NCBI RefSeq assembly: GCF_000764645.1
Contig: NZ_JRGK01000350.1
Location: 1 to 64,000, forward strand
Reading direction: 5' to 3'
Origin: Aeromonas finlandensis
GTDB lineage: Bacteria > Pseudomonadota > Gammaproteobacteria > Enterobacterales > Aeromonadaceae
Length of the DNA stretch: 64,000 nt
Shown here: positions 11,191 to 20,819 of the stretch, in pieces
Numbering within the stretch: position 1 is the stretch's first letter
Layout of the letters: the number at the start of each line of letters is the position of its first letter
Translations under genes and position numbers: made by a program
Notes under the pieces: model-generated
What the model was told of the DNA's origin: nothing
The model's database searches: none
What the model saw: only the letters and a program-made list of their open reading frames with translations

Positions 11191-11865
11191 ATGAATCTGA
11201 CCCCTGCGCAGTACCAAACGGCGCTTGTTCGCCTGTCGTTGTTCCACATTCTGATCATTGCCAGCAGCAACTATCTGGTGCAGCTGCCGATCACCGTGTT
11301 TGGCTTCCACACCACCTGGGGTGCGTTCAGCTTCCCGTTTATCTTCCTGGCAACTGACCTGACGGTGCGGATCTTCGGTGCCGGTCTGGCGCGCAAGATT
11401 ATCCAGACCGTGATGCTGCCTGCGCTGGCGGTCTCCTATGCGCTCTCTGTGCTCTTCTTCGAAGGGAGCTTCCAGGGTGTTAGCCATCTGGCAGAATTCA
11501 ACCTGTTCGTGGCGCGTATCGCGCTGGCCAGTTTTATGGCCTATCTGGTGGGCCAGTTCATGGATGTGGTGGTGTTCAACCGGCTGCGACTGATGAAAGC
11601 CTGGTGGGTTGCTCCGGCGGCTTCCACCCTGTTTGGTAACCTGGTCGATACCATCGCTTTCTTCAGTGTGGCCTTCTGGCGCACCACAGATCCTTTCATG
11701 GCGGAACACTGGGTCGAGATCGCAACCGTTGATTACGTATTCAAGTTGCTGATAAGCCTTGGTTTGTTCGTGCCGCTCTACGGCGTCTTGCTGCGTTACC
11801 TCAGCCGCAAGCTGGTGGGCGAGGCCGGATTATCCAGCCTGCAAACGGCCAGCCGACAAGCCTGA
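11191..11865 (+). CDS. yhhQ: Queuosine precursor transporter YhhQ (preQ0/preQ1 uptake)
   Basis: A 224-residue inner-membrane protein of the YhhQ/COG1738 vitamin-uptake-like family, with about six hydrophobic segments. It imports deazaguanine precursors for the tRNA modification queuosine. Diagnostic segments are GAFSFPFIFLATDLTVRIFG and an ASTLFGNLVDTIAFF stretch. The ATG at 11191 has its AGG site inside a preQ1 riboswitch. A strong terminator follows 5 bases after the stop. Confidence 0.94.
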   Translation: MNLTPAQYQTALVRLSLFHILIIASSNYLVQLPITVFGFHTTWGAFSFPFIFLATDLTVRIFGAGLARKIIQTVMLPALAVSYALSVLFFEGSFQGVSHLAEFNLFVARIALASFMAYLVGQFMDVVVFNRLRLMKAWWVAPAASTLFGNLVDTIAFFSVAFWRTTDPFMAEHWVEIATVDYVFKLLISLGLFVPLYGVLLRYLSRKLVGEAGLSSLQTASRQA

Positions 11866-11870
11866 TGAGA

Positions 11871-11902
11871 TTGACCACCCTTCGCGGTGGTCAATTTTTT
11901 TG
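11871..11902 (+). terminator. Terminator of yhhQ
   Basis: TTGACCACC, loop CTTCGC, GGTGGTCAA, then seven Ts. Confidence 0.95.
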
Positions 11903-11921
11903 CGCTTTCTGCAAATAGCGC

Positions 11922-11950
11922 TTGCCTAGTTAAATGAGAATGATTATTGT
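11922..11950 (+). promoter_or_regulatory. Fur-regulated promoter of RyhB
   Basis: TTGCCT (11922-11927) and TATTGT (11945-11950) are spaced 17 bases. A Fur box TGAGAATGATTATTG (11935-11949) lies across the spacer and -10; it matches the TGATAATnATTATCA core at 12 of 14 defined positions. Fe-Fur would block polymerase, so the RNA is made when iron is scarce. Confidence 0.85.
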
Positions 11951-11956
11951 TAACTT

Positions 11957-12066
11957 GTTTTCCGGGAAAGACTTCATTCGTTCCAACGTGATGGACTTCT
12001 TGTGAAGGCACGACATTGCTCACATTGCTTCCAGTTAAGGGCCAGTTTATCTGGCCCTCTTTTTTT
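11957..12066 (+). ncRNA. ryhB: Small regulatory RNA RyhB
   Basis: An iron-starvation sRNA that pairs, with Hfq, to mRNAs of iron-using proteins and promotes their decay. The target-pairing core at 12008-12035 (GCACGACATTGCTCACATTG and the following TTCCAG) is identical, as I recall it, to the E. coli RyhB core. A Fur-box promoter lies upstream and a rho-independent terminator with an oligo-U tail, the usual Hfq site, ends it. The 5' end is placed about seven bases past the -10 and is approximate. The 5' part (11957-12005) differs from E. coli. No protein frame is supported here. Confidence 0.92.
12038..12066 (+). terminator. ryhB: Terminator of RyhB
   Basis: AGGGCCAG (12038-12045), loop TTTAT, CTGGCCCT (12051-12058), then TCTTTTTTT. 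It forms the 3' stem and U tail of the sRNA. Confidence 0.95.
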
Positions 12067-12091
12067 GTCATTTTTCAGCAGGTTGCAGGCA

Positions 12092-12118
12092 TAAAAAAAC
12101 GGGAGCCAAGGCTCCCGT
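12092..12118 (-). terminator. Terminator of rraA
   Basis: ACGGGAGCC (12099-12107) and GGCTCCCGT (12110-12118) form the stem. On the minus strand it is followed by a run of seven Ts. Confidence 0.92.
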
Positions 12119-12136
12119 CGTCACTCTGTCTGTGGC

Positions 12137-12622
12137 TTACTCGATATCGAGTGCCTCGGGGGAGAGGATCACCCCTGTGGTATCGGCGTAGAGGTGGTCG
12201 TCAGGCAGGAAAGTCACGCCACCGAAGTTGACCGGCAGATCGGTCTCCCCTACATCCTTACTGTCGGCACCGACCGGAATGGCTGCCAGTGCCTGAATGC
12301 CGATGTCCAGATCTTCCAGAATATCGACTTCGCGGACACAGCCGTAACAGACAATCCCTTCCCAATCGTTCTCGGCCGCCGTGGTGGCGATGTCGCTGTC
12401 GATCAGGGCGCGGCGCATGGAGCCACCGCCATCGATCAGCAATACGCGACCGACGCCGTTCTCTTTGACGAGTTCACGGATGAGGCCATTCGATTCGAAG
12501 CATTTGACGGTGGTGATGACGCCGCCGAAAGAGGCGCGGCCGCCGAAGGAGCAGAGCATGGGTTCAAGCACATCCACCATGTCCTGATAGATGTCGCACA
12601 GTTCAGAAGTATTGTATTCCAT
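12137..12622 (-). CDS. rraA: Regulator of ribonuclease activity A
   Basis: A 161-residue protein, the exact length of E. coli RraA, which binds RNase E and RhlB and damps degradosome activity. Recognisable segments are [12 protein letters not shown] at the start, [24 protein letters not shown] and [20 protein letters not shown] 12622 is chosen by comparison; an upstream in-frame ATG at 12679 would add 19 residues. It converges on RyhB, whose silencing activity also depends on RNase E, an interesting but possibly chance juxtaposition. Confidence 0.96.
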   Translation of the reverse strand: MEYNTSELCDIYQDMVDVLEPMLCSFGGRASFGGVITTVKCFESNGLIRELVKENGVGRVLLIDGGGSMRRALIDSDIATTAAENDWEGIVCYGCVREVDILEDLDIGIQALAAIPVGADSKDVGETDLPVNFGGVTFLPDDHLYADTTGVILSPEALDIE

Positions 12623-12768
12623 AGTGTCAAATCCACGGCTGGAAACAGGTGCAACCAGTATAAGGAGTGGGTGTGGCATTTCAATGAATATTCCTTGAAC
12701 AGGTCACCCGTCGTCGCTTTTCTGCTTAAGCTCAATGCAGTTCATCCTTTGTCTGCGTGAGGTTCATC

Positions 12769-14622
12769 GTGCTGATCCGCCATAAATTAATCCTGAATAC
12801 CGTACTGGTTGCTGTTGCCATGGTGGTGTTGAGCGGCCTGTTTCTCTACTCGAGTCAGGTCAATCGCCATCTGACCAATGCCCAGCGCAATGTGGACCAG
12901 CTGGAGATCTCCATGCTCAATCTGCGGCGGGCCGAGAAAGATTTCCTGATCCGCAAGGAGATGAGCTTCGTCGAGCATTTCAATCAGGGGCTGGCTGATT
13001 TTCATCAGCTGGACCGGGTCATGAGTAGCGATGAAAACCTTGCCGCAGCGCAGGGTGAGCTGGTCCGACTGGACCAGCAGATGACGGCTTATGGCAAGGC
13101 CTTCAACGATCTGGTGGCCCAGCAGCAGAAAATAGGACTGGGGCCGGAAGAGGGTCTCTACGGCAAGCTGCGGGCGGCGGTGCATGAGGTGGAAGATGGG
13201 CTCAAGCAGCTGGATCAGCAGGGGCTGCTCATTACCATGCTGCAACTGCGGCGGGCGGAGAAGGATTTCATGTTGCGTTTCGACATTCAGTATCTGGAGC
13301 GTTTCGAGACCTTGCACAAGAGTTTTCAGGATAGCCTTGCTGCTTTGCCAGAGGCTGAACGTGGCAAGCTGGAGCAAGCCAGCAAGCACTACCGGGAGGA
13401 TTTTGTCGCCCTGGTGCAGGGGATGCAGGTGCTGGGTCTGAAAGATGATGAGGGGCTACGCAACCAGATGCGCGAACTGGTGCACCAGACTGAACAGGAA
13501 TTTGTGGCGGTCGACCGGCATATCGCCGACCAGCTGGAGCAGCAGACCTCGCGCCTGAATCTGCTGATGTTGGTCTGTGGCGGTATCATTATCGTGCTGA
13601 TTGGCATTATGAGCCTGTTGTTGGGTCGCAGCATCGACCGCCCCATTACCCGTGTGAATGATACCGTCAATCGCATTCGTCAGGATAATGATCTGCGACT
13701 GAAGATTGAGCTGCAAGGGGCGGATGAAATGGCCCAACTGGCGGGTAATCTCGACGTGATGCTGGGGGGATTTCGCCATCTGATCGGCGATGTGAAACAG
13801 AGCGTGCACACCCTGACGGAAGCGGCCGATCATCTCTCGGCCAATGTGAAGCGCACCAGCGAGGGGGCGGCTCGCCAGTTGCAGGAGACCGACATGGTGG
13901 CGACCGCTTCCACCGAGATGGGTTCCACCATCGAAGAGATCGCCCGCAACACCGAGCAGGCGGCAAACAATGCCCAGGCCACCAACAACAAGGCGATGGA
14001 GGGGCGGGCCGCGGTCGAGAATACTGTCGAGCAGATCCGCTCTCTGGCGGGCAATCTGGAGATCTCGTCCCGTGAAGTGGGTCAGTTGCAAAAAGAGAGC
14101 GAGACCATCGGCTCGGTACTTGATGTGATCCGCGGCATTGCCGAACAGACCAACTTGCTGGCCCTCAATGCGGCGATCGAAGCTGCCAGGGCCGGGGATC
14201 AGGGGCGGGGCTTTGCGGTGGTGGCAGATGAGGTACGCAGCCTCGCCATTCGCACTCAGAAATCGACTCAGGAGATCGCAGGCATTATCAGCTCGCTGCA
14301 GAAGCAGACTGGCAGCATTGTCGAGGTGATGGCGACTTGTCGCGAGCAGGGCAACCGTAGCTCGGATCAGGCCAATGTAGCGGGGGAACTGCTGGAGCAG
14401 ATCACTCAGGATGTCACCCATATCATGGACATGAGCACCCAGATTGCGGCGGCTATCGAGCAGCAGAGTCTGGTGGCCAACGAGGTGAACCGCAACGTCA
14501 ACAACATCCGCGACATCGCGCAGGAGTCGAGTGGCATGGCGGAGGAGAACGCAAGCTCCAGTCAGGGCTTGAACGAACAGGCCAAGCTGCTGAATCAGGC
14601 GGTGGCGAAATACCGGGTTTAG
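12769..14622 (+). CDS. Methyl-accepting chemotaxis protein with HBM-type sensor
   Basis: A 617-residue transmembrane chemoreceptor. TM1 is at about 8-28 and TM2 at 264-286, with a roughly 235-residue helical periplasmic domain between. That domain is internally repeated: LRRAEKDF occurs at about 52-59 and 160-167, and GL-x-x-x-EGL occurs near 123 and 223. This is the signature of the helical bimodular (HBM) sensor of McpS-type receptors for organic acids. HAMP follows, then a signalling hairpin with [29 protein letters not shown] 12769 is chosen because GAGG lies six bases upstream; GTG 12757 is also open. No cheW/cheA pentapeptide tail is present. The ligand is unknown. Confidence 0.9.
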   Translation: MLIRHKLILNTVLVAVAMVVLSGLFLYSSQVNRHLTNAQRNVDQLEISMLNLRRAEKDFLIRKEMSFVEHFNQGLADFHQLDRVMSSDENLAAAQGELVRLDQQMTAYGKAFNDLVAQQQKIGLGPEEGLYGKLRAAVHEVEDGLKQLDQQGLLITMLQLRRAEKDFMLRFDIQYLERFETLHKSFQDSLAALPEAERGKLEQASKHYREDFVALVQGMQVLGLKDDEGLRNQMRELVHQTEQEFVAVDRHIADQLEQQTSRLNLLMLVCGGIIIVLIGIMSLLLGRSIDRPITRVNDTVNRIRQDNDLRLKIELQGADEMAQLAGNLDVMLGGFRHLIGDVKQSVHTLTEAADHLSANVKRTSEGAARQLQETDMVATASTEMGSTIEEIARNTEQAANNAQATNNKAMEGRAAVENTVEQIRSLAGNLEISSREVGQLQKESETIGSVLDVIRGIAEQTNLLALNAAIEAARAGDQGRGFAVVADEVRSLAIRTQKSTQEIAGIISSLQKQTGSIVEVMATCREQGNRSSDQANVAGELLEQITQDVTHIMDMSTQIAAAIEQQSLVANEVNRNVNNIRDIAQESSGMAEENASSSQGLNEQAKLLNQAVAKYRV

Positions 14623-14744
14623 TGACCGGACGGGCATCCTTGCGAGGTTTTTGCACCAGAGTGGCAATGATTTGATCGTAATGGCTGTTATTGGGCGGAT
14701 TCGCTCATATAATCGCCGCCACTATGATGATTCGGAAGGATTCG

Positions 14745-15383
14745 ATGGCAAAGTTGCTGGTGGCCGTATTCGGGCTGCTCTGTTCCTGTCTGGCATTGGC
14801 AGGCTCGGCACCCTTGGCCCCCCCACTCAAGCCCGATATGGAACCGCTGCTCAGCTGGTTCAACGGGTCATTCTCGAGTCGGGAGCAGGCCAGCTACGAC
14901 AGCCGCTTTACCAGTGCCGAGCTGCGCCTGATGGAGATCTGGCCCGGCTATCAGGGCTACCGCTGGGTCTATGCCGAGCAGTATCTGAGCATGCGCTCCA
15001 TCCGCCCCTTTCGCCAGCGCATCTATCGCTTCTCTCCCGCCCCAGATGGGCGGATCCTGATGGCCGAGCTGACCATGCCCAGAGCCACCGATTTTGCCGG
15101 TGCCTGGCACGATCCCGAGCTGCTCGCCAGCCTGACCCCGCAACAGCTCTCCTTGCGCCAGGGTTGCGAGATCTGGCTCACCAAGAGTGCATCCGGTGAG
15201 TATGCCGGTCATACCCGGGTCGGCCACTGTGCCACCGATTTTGGCGGCGCCAGCACCCTGGTGCAGCATATCTGGATTGGCCCTGACAGCGTCCGGCTGC
15301 TGGATCGTGCTTACGACAACCAGGGGCGCACGCGCTGGGGGAGTCCGGGGGAGGGCTACGTCTACCTGCGCAGTGCCAGATAA
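14745..15383 (+). CDS. Exported CpeT/CpcT-family protein
   Basis: A 212-residue protein with an N-terminal signal peptide ending in the region LALAGSAPLAPP. It resembles the CpeT/CpcT (DUF1001) family: FNGSFSSREQA, YRWVYAEQYLS, FRQRIYRF and a C-terminal WIGPDSVRLLDRAYD. In cyanobacteria the family attaches bilins to phycobiliproteins. In non-phototrophic gamma-proteobacteria that role is not possible and the function is unknown. ATG 14745 has AAGGA upstream. It is a single gene followed by a bidirectional terminator. Confidence 0.75.
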   Translation: MAKLLVAVFGLLCSCLALAGSAPLAPPLKPDMEPLLSWFNGSFSSREQASYDSRFTSAELRLMEIWPGYQGYRWVYAEQYLSMRSIRPFRQRIYRFSPAPDGRILMAELTMPRATDFAGAWHDPELLASLTPQQLSLRQGCEIWLTKSASGEYAGHTRVGHCATDFGGASTLVQHIWIGPDSVRLLDRAYDNQGRTRWGSPGEGYVYLRSAR

Positions 15384-15432
15384 CAGGGGCGATAGCCAGT
15401 CAGGATGGTGATGGGGGGGAATAGCGGCAATT

Positions 15433-15460
15433 AAAAAAGGCGCCTGATGGGCGCCTTTTT
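15433..15460. terminator. Bidirectional terminator between the CpeT-like gene and rpmE
   Basis: AAAAAAGGCGCC, loop TGAT, GGCGCCTTTTT. It has A and T tracts on both sides and sits between two convergent genes, so it can serve both. Confidence 0.93.
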
Positions 15461-15481
15461 CAGAATTCTTCAGAAGTAAAA

Positions 15482-15697
15482 TTACTTCTTGGTGGTCATC
15501 GCACCGAAACGCTTGTTGAACTTGTCTACGCGGCCGCCGCTAGAAACTTCTTTCTGCTTGCCGGTGTAGAACGGGTGGCACTCGGAGCACACGTCCAGGT
15601 TCAGATCTTTACCGATGGTAGAGAAAGTGTTGATGACGTTACCGCAAGAGCACTTGGCGGTGATGGCTACGTAGTCAGGATGGATACCAGCTTTCAT
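15482..15697 (-). CDS. rpmE: 50S ribosomal protein L31 (zinc-binding form)
   Basis: A 71-residue L31 of the zinc-containing type: CSCGN at residues 16-20 and [10 protein letters not shown] further on provide the four ligand positions. The start MKAGIHPDY at 15697 matches other L31 proteins; the open frame extends upstream without support. It lies between a convergent terminator and a divergent priA, as in enterobacteria. Under zinc limitation many relatives swap it for a zinc-free paralogue, which is not in this window. Confidence 0.96.
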   Translation of the reverse strand: MKAGIHPDYVAITAKCSCGNVINTFSTIGKDLNLDVCSECHPFYTGKQKEVSSGGRVDKFNKRFGAMTTKK

Positions 15698-15760
15698 GGA
15701 CAACCTCAATATAATAGGCCGTGTCGCCATCCGATCTCTTGTCGGACACCACACGATTGT
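15698..15760 (-). promoter_or_regulatory. Possible L31 mRNA leader structure
   Basis: On the minus strand the 5' UTR of rpmE holds GTGTCCGA, a loop CAAGAGA, then TCGG, a bulge ATGGCG and ACAC (forward 15721-15749). This is a stem of two four-base-pair segments with an asymmetric bulge. It could be the autoregulatory L31 leader described in gamma-proteobacteria. The identification is inferred from position and shape only. Confidence 0.4.
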
Positions 15761-15845
15761 TGAACACAGTTTCAAAGGCTGCGAATAATATAGGAAATGC
15801 CTGAGATCAGGCAAGTGGCTTCGCAGAAAAAATAGGCAACCCCTG

Positions 15846-18053
15846 GTGAATTCTTCCCAAACGCTGGATCTGGTTCGTGTCGCTGTCCCGGTACCGTTAC
15901 GCCGTCACTTCGACTATCTCTCTCCCCTGCCGTTACCTGCCCCCGGTTGCCGGGTCGAGATCCCTTTCGGTCCCCAGACCCTGGTCGGGCTGGTGGTGGA
16001 TCACCCGGCCGACAGCCAGGTGCCCCGCAACAAACTCAAGCCTCTCAAACGGGTGCTTGATAGCTCCCCTGTGCTGGGACCGGACATTCTGGCGCTGATG
16101 AACTGGAGCGCCAACTACTACCAGCATCCGCTGGGGGAAGTGTTACCCCATGCCCTGCCGGTACTGGTGCGCAAGGGGGAGCCTGCCGCCTATCGGGAGT
16201 TGGAGTTCTGGTTTGCCACCGAGGCAGGTATGGCGATCGATCTCAACGAGCTCAAGCGGGCCGCCAAGCAGCAGCAGGCGCTTGCTCTGCTGCGCAAGGG
16301 GCCGCAAACGCCATCTGCCCTCAAGCAGGAGGAGATCCAGAGCGCCGCTCTCACAGCGCTGGAGAAGAAGGGGCTGCTGGAGAAGCGCTCGCTGGAGCCG
16401 AGCCACGATGGCGATTGGGCTACCCGTTTTGAGCCGGGAGAGGGGCTGCGCCTCAACGGCGAGCAGGCACTGGCCGTCTCCGCCGTCACCAGCCAGAGCG
16501 ACAAGTTCGGCGCCTTCCTGCTCGATGGCATCACCGGCTCCGGCAAGACCGAGGTCTATCTGAGCATCCTCGAGCCCCTGCTCAAGGCGGGCAAGCAGGC
16601 ACTGGTGATGGTGCCGGAGATCGGCCTCACCCCGCAGACCATCAACCGCTTTCGCCGCCGCTTCAACGTGCCTGTGGTGGCGATGAACTCTGCCATGAAC
16701 GACCGGGAGCGGCTCGATGCCTGGCTCGCCTGTCGCGACGGCGGCGCCGCCATCCTGATCGGTACCCGCTCTGCAGTGTTCACTCCGTTTCACAACCTCG
16801 GCATCATCATCATCGACGAGGAGCACGACGGCTCCTTCAAGCAGCAGGACGGTTTCCGTTACCACGCGCGGGATCTGGCGGTGATGCGGGCTCATCGCGC
16901 CGGTATCCCCATCCTGCTCGGCTCGGCCACTCCGTCGCTGGAGACGCTGCACAACGCCCGCACCGGCAAGTATCACCACCTCACCCTGACTCGCCGCGCC
17001 GGTAACGCTCAGACCGCCCGTCAGGTGATCCTGGATATCAAGAACGTGCGGCTGCAGGCCGGGCTCTCCCCCCAGCTGGAGCAGTTGATGGCAGAGCATC
17101 TGGCGGCGGGCAATCAGGTGATGCTGTTTCTCAACCGCCGTGGCTATGCCCCGGCCCTTATCTGCCACCAGTGCGGCTGGAGCGCCGCCTGCGAGCGCTG
17201 TGATGCCTGGTACACCTGGCATCAGGCCGGACGGCGGCTGCACTGCCACCACTGCGACAGCGTGCGCCCGCTGCCCCATCACTGCCCGGAGTGCGGCAGC
17301 AACGAGTTGATCGGCTCGGGAGTGGGCACCGAGCAGCTGGAGCAGCTGCTTACTACGGTGTTCCCGCAATATCCGGTGGTGCGCATCGATCGGGACAATA
17401 CCCGCCGTAAGGGGGAGCTGGAGACCCATCTCGGCGACATCAAGGCGGGCAAGTACAAGATCCTGATCGGCACCCAGATGCTGGCCAAGGGGCACCACTT
17501 TCCGGATGTGACGCTAGTGGGTCTGCTGGATGTGGATGGCGCCCTGTTCAGTGCCGATTTTCGCGCCGCCGAGAAGCTGGCCCAGCTCTACACCCAGGTG
17601 GCGGGCCGAGCCGGTCGCGCCAGCAAACCCGGGCTGGTGGTACTGCAGAGCCACCATCCGGAGCACGCCCTGTTGCAGGATCTGACCCAGAACGGTTATG
17701 GCCACTTCGCCGATACGGCGTTGAAAGAGCGCCGCCTGCTGGGGCTGCCGCCCTTCAGCTATCAGGGGTTGTTTCGCGCCGAGGCCAATGGCCGCGACGA
17801 GGTGCAGCTGTTCCTCACCCGTCTCGCCGATACCCTGCGCAGCGCCCGCTATCCCCATGTTCAGGTGCTGGGGCCCATTAGTGGCTTTATGGAGCGCAAG
17901 GCAGGCAAGTTCCGCATGCAGTTGCTGGTGCAGGGGCCGAACCGGGCACCGCTGGCCCAGCTGCTGGATTGGGCGGTGAAGGAGCTGGAGGGGTGGCCGG
18001 AGACCAAAAAGGTGCGCTGGAGTCTGGATATCGACCCCACCGAACTGAGTTGA
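15846..18053 (+). CDS. priA: Primosomal protein N' (replication restart helicase)
   Basis: A 735-residue superfamily 2 helicase that reloads DnaB at stalled forks. The N-terminal 3'-DNA-binding domain ([14 protein letters not shown]) is followed by Walker [10 protein letters not shown], the DEEH box in [11 protein letters not shown], and GSATPS. The zinc cluster contains [22 protein letters not shown] and CPECGS. GTG is used as start; an AGG lies eight bases upstream. It is divergent from rpmE, the arrangement seen in E. coli. Confidence 0.96.
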   Translation: MNSSQTLDLVRVAVPVPLRRHFDYLSPLPLPAPGCRVEIPFGPQTLVGLVVDHPADSQVPRNKLKPLKRVLDSSPVLGPDILALMNWSANYYQHPLGEVLPHALPVLVRKGEPAAYRELEFWFATEAGMAIDLNELKRAAKQQQALALLRKGPQTPSALKQEEIQSAALTALEKKGLLEKRSLEPSHDGDWATRFEPGEGLRLNGEQALAVSAVTSQSDKFGAFLLDGITGSGKTEVYLSILEPLLKAGKQALVMVPEIGLTPQTINRFRRRFNVPVVAMNSAMNDRERLDAWLACRDGGAAILIGTRSAVFTPFHNLGIIIIDEEHDGSFKQQDGFRYHARDLAVMRAHRAGIPILLGSATPSLETLHNARTGKYHHLTLTRRAGNAQTARQVILDIKNVRLQAGLSPQLEQLMAEHLAAGNQVMLFLNRRGYAPALICHQCGWSAACERCDAWYTWHQAGRRLHCHHCDSVRPLPHHCPECGSNELIGSGVGTEQLEQLLTTVFPQYPVVRIDRDNTRRKGELETHLGDIKAGKYKILIGTQMLAKGHHFPDVTLVGLLDVDGALFSADFRAAEKLAQLYTQVAGRAGRASKPGLVVLQSHHPEHALLQDLTQNGYGHFADTALKERRLLGLPPFSYQGLFRAEANGRDEVQLFLTRLADTLRSARYPHVQVLGPISGFMERKAGKFRMQLLVQGPNRAPLAQLLDWAVKELEGWPETKKVRWSLDIDPTELS

Positions 18054-18117
18054 TGGTGCCGGAGCCGGTCGCTGGCAGAGCTCGTCAGCGACCGGGCGGA
18101 TGATTCTGTTTCAACGC

Positions 18118-19194
18118 TCAGACCCGCAGATCGATCTGCTGCACCCAACCCCCCTTGCCCTGTTCGGTCACATAGAGGCCGGACTGGCGCAGCACACCCT
18201 GATTGCCGCTCTCCCCCAGATGGGTGAAGGGGGTGTCGAGGGGCCTTAGCAGGATGGCGCCGATCCCCAGCTCGACCAGAGCGATGGGGGCGTGGTCGGG
18301 GTGCCAGAACTGCAGGGTTGAAAACTGGCTATCCCCCTCGTCCAGCACTCCGTTGCCATCCTCATCCAGCGTGGCCAGCTCGCCGAAGCCATTGCCGGAG
18401 CGGGCACCAAACAACTCGCCGCCGTCATCTATGGTGCCGTTGCCGTTACGATCCAGCGCCACGAAGCCACTCCCTTCGCGCAGGCCGGGCAGGTTGTCCT
18501 CTTTGCCATCCTGATCGATGTCGAATTTGACCCGGGCGTCGGTCAGGCCTGCGATCTTGCCATCCAGACTGAGCACCAGCGGATCCTTGAGGGCATTGAG
18601 GGTGGTGCGGCGCTTGCTGATATCGAGCTGGCGCCAGTCGAGCACAAAGCCGAGATCGAGCTGCAGGCTCTGGCCGTCCTGTGTCTCTATGCTGGCCGAG
18701 GCGACCACGTTGAGCTGCTCCTGTTGCAGCAGGGTGTCTGTCACCTCCACCAGTTGATCCGGCTCGGCGGCCTGAGCAGCGGCTTCTCCTTGGGTCACCC
18801 CTTCGCCACCCTCTTCGGCAGGTTTGATCGGTTTGGGCAGCTCGATTTCGTGGCCCAGCATCGACTCGATCATCAGCTTGATCAACCGCTGGCGGTTGTC
18901 GAGCCCGTCGTTGGGAACGCCGTTCTCCTCCTGATTTTTGCTCCCCTGCGCCTTGGTTGGTGCGGCTGCAGCCTGCGGGGGAGTCTGGGCATTGCTCCGG
19001 CTGCTGGCTTGCAGCGTCAGGGCGCTGCTCTGCATCAGAGTGGTTCGCTGCTCGCCTGATGGTGGTGTGGCGGCGGTCCCGTTGGCGCCATTGGCCTGCG
19101 GCGCGACTGGCCCCAGTCTGCGCACCTTGCGTGCTTGCGCCTGTTGCTGTTGGTATTGCACCTCCCCCTGGAGGTCGTAGTGATCGATGCGCAT
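18118..19194 (-). CDS. Hypothetical protein with EF-hand-like calcium-binding loops
   Basis: A 358-residue protein without signal peptide or membrane helix. Residues 20-95 are low complexity (Q, A, P rich). A middle segment (100-200) has two predicted helices and a QLDLGFVLDWRQ stretch. Residues 225-288 contain three aspartate-rich loops: DIDQDG (225), DRNGNGTID (248) and DEDGNGVLD (277), spaced like dockerin/EF-hand repeats, with GGELFG between. Similar ELFG-containing calcium loops occur widely in proteobacterial proteins of unknown role. ATG 19194 has GAGG eight bases upstream. It is a single gene, convergent with priA. Confidence 0.7.
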   Translation of the reverse strand: MRIDHYDLQGEVQYQQQQAQARKVRRLGPVAPQANGANGTAATPPSGEQRTTLMQSSALTLQASSRSNAQTPPQAAAAPTKAQGSKNQEENGVPNDGLDNRQRLIKLMIESMLGHEIELPKPIKPAEEGGEGVTQGEAAAQAAEPDQLVEVTDTLLQQEQLNVVASASIETQDGQSLQLDLGFVLDWRQLDISKRRTTLNALKDPLVLSLDGKIAGLTDARVKFDIDQDGKEDNLPGLREGSGFVALDRNGNGTIDDGGELFGARSGNGFGELATLDEDGNGVLDEGDSQFSTLQFWHPDHAPIALVELGIGAILLRPLDTPFTHLGESGNQGVLRQSGLYVTEQGKGGWVQQIDLRV

Positions 19195-19385
19195 ACGTTC
19201 GCCCTCGGCGCTATACATCTGGTCAGTTATCGACCAGTTAATGAGCAGGGCTTAACACCAAATCGGACTAATCAGAGAGGTGGTTAGTACTAGGTTGCAA
19301 GGTGGCGGCGTGGCAGGATGATGGGCATGCGGGTGGTAGCCCGTTTGCCCAAGCGCAGGGCGCAACATGTGAAGAGGAAGAGAGG

Positions 19386-20819
19386 ATGAGAAACTGTCTG
19401 GTGATGGGTGCGGCGGGTTATATAGGCTCCTACCTGGTGCCCCACCTGCAAACCCTGGGCTACAGGGTGATTGCCGGGGCGCGCCGTCCCTGCCGCCTGC
19501 CGGAGGGGGTGGAGTTTCGCCTCGCCGACAGCCTCAAACCCATCACCCTGCTGCCTGCGCTGGCGGGCATAGATACCGTCTTCTATCTGGTGCATGCCAT
19601 GGGGGCGGGGGCCGATTTTCACCGGCTGGAGCAGCAGGGGGTGAAGAACTTTGCTGCCGCCGCTCGCGCCGCCGGGGTGCGCCGCATCATCTATCTCGGG
19701 GCAATCCAGCCCGAGCAGTGCAACAGTCGCCATCTTAACTCCCGCCGCCACTGTGGCGAGCTGTTTCGCGAATCCGGCGTACCGACGGTGGAGCTGCGTG
19801 CCGGCATCATCATCGGGCCCGGGTCAGCGGCGTTCGAGGTGATGCGGGATCTGGTGTTCAACCTGCCGATGATGGTGACACCGAAGTGGGTGCGCTCGCG
19901 CACGCCTCCCATCGCCCTCTCAAACCTGCTGCACTATCTGGGCGGGCTGGTGGAAGCCGAGGAGGTGGATGGCCGCATCTTCAATGCGGTCGGCCCAGAG
20001 CTGCTCAGCTATCAGCAGCAGTTGCAGAAGTTCGCCGCCCATATCGGCAAGCGCTGCCCCATCATTCCCATCCCGTTTCTGAGCCCGCGCCTCTCTGCCT
20101 GGTGGCTGCAGTTTGTCACCTCGGTGCCGCAGCCGGTGGCCAAGGCGCTGGTGGGTGGCCTCAAGCACGACATCCCGGCCGATGACGGCCCGCTGCGTGC
20201 CCTGCTGCCACAGACCTTGCTCAGCTTCGACGAGGCGCTGGCGGAGAGTCTGGCGCTGGAGCAGAAGCTGGGTGCCGAACAGCAGGGGCAGGAGACGCCG
20301 CTTGGCCTGCGCTGGCGCCATCCCGAATATGGCTTCTACGACCGCACCGCCAGCGGCGATGCCATCTGTCTCGCCTCGCCCGAGGTGGTGTGGCAGGTGT
20401 TGCAGCAGTTGGGGGGTGAGCAGCGCTACTTCTACATGAACGAGCTGTGGGTGGTGCGCGAATGGATGGATCACCTGATCGGCGGCCCGGCCCGCACCCG
20501 TGGTCGCAGCAATCCGGATCGCTTCGTGAAGGGGGATATGCTCGACTCCTGGCAGATCCTCGGGGTGGATGAGGGGCGCAGGCTCGATCTGCTGTTCAAT
20601 ATGAAGGCCCCGGGCGTCGGGCGGCTTGAGTTCAACATCCTGCCGGAGGAGTCGGGGCTGACCCGCATCCGGGTCACCGCTCACTGGCATCCGCAGGGCG
20701 CCTGGGGGCTGGCCTACTGGCTCGCCATGCTGCCGTTCCATCTCTTTATCTTTCAGGGGATGACCGAGGCTATCGCCCGTCAGGCGGAGGCGAAGGCCGG
20801 AATCCCGGTGATGGATTGA
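19386..20819 (+). CDS. NAD(P)-binding SDR-family protein with DUF2867-like C-terminus
   Basis: A 477-residue protein. The N-terminal half is an atypical short-chain dehydrogenase/NmrA-like Rossmann fold: GAAGYIGS at 8-15, then DTVFYLVHAMG and IIYLGAIQP. The catalytic YxxxK is absent, replaced by HLNSRRHCGE, as in complex-I-39kDa-like SDRs. The C-terminal half (about 330-477) resembles DUF2867. ATG 19386 has AGAGG upstream; an in-frame upstream extension to 19302 is not supported. The substrate is unknown. Its neighbours give no pathway hint. Confidence 0.8.
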   Translation: MRNCLVMGAAGYIGSYLVPHLQTLGYRVIAGARRPCRLPEGVEFRLADSLKPITLLPALAGIDTVFYLVHAMGAGADFHRLEQQGVKNFAAAARAAGVRRIIYLGAIQPEQCNSRHLNSRRHCGELFRESGVPTVELRAGIIIGPGSAAFEVMRDLVFNLPMMVTPKWVRSRTPPIALSNLLHYLGGLVEAEEVDGRIFNAVGPELLSYQQQLQKFAAHIGKRCPIIPIPFLSPRLSAWWLQFVTSVPQPVAKALVGGLKHDIPADDGPLRALLPQTLLSFDEALAESLALEQKLGAEQQGQETPLGLRWRHPEYGFYDRTASGDAICLASPEVVWQVLQQLGGEQRYFYMNELWVVREWMDHLIGGPARTRGRSNPDRFVKGDMLDSWQILGVDEGRRLDLLFNMKAPGVGRLEFNILPEESGLTRIRVTAHWHPQGAWGLAYWLAMLPFHLFIFQGMTEAIARQAEAKAGIPVMD

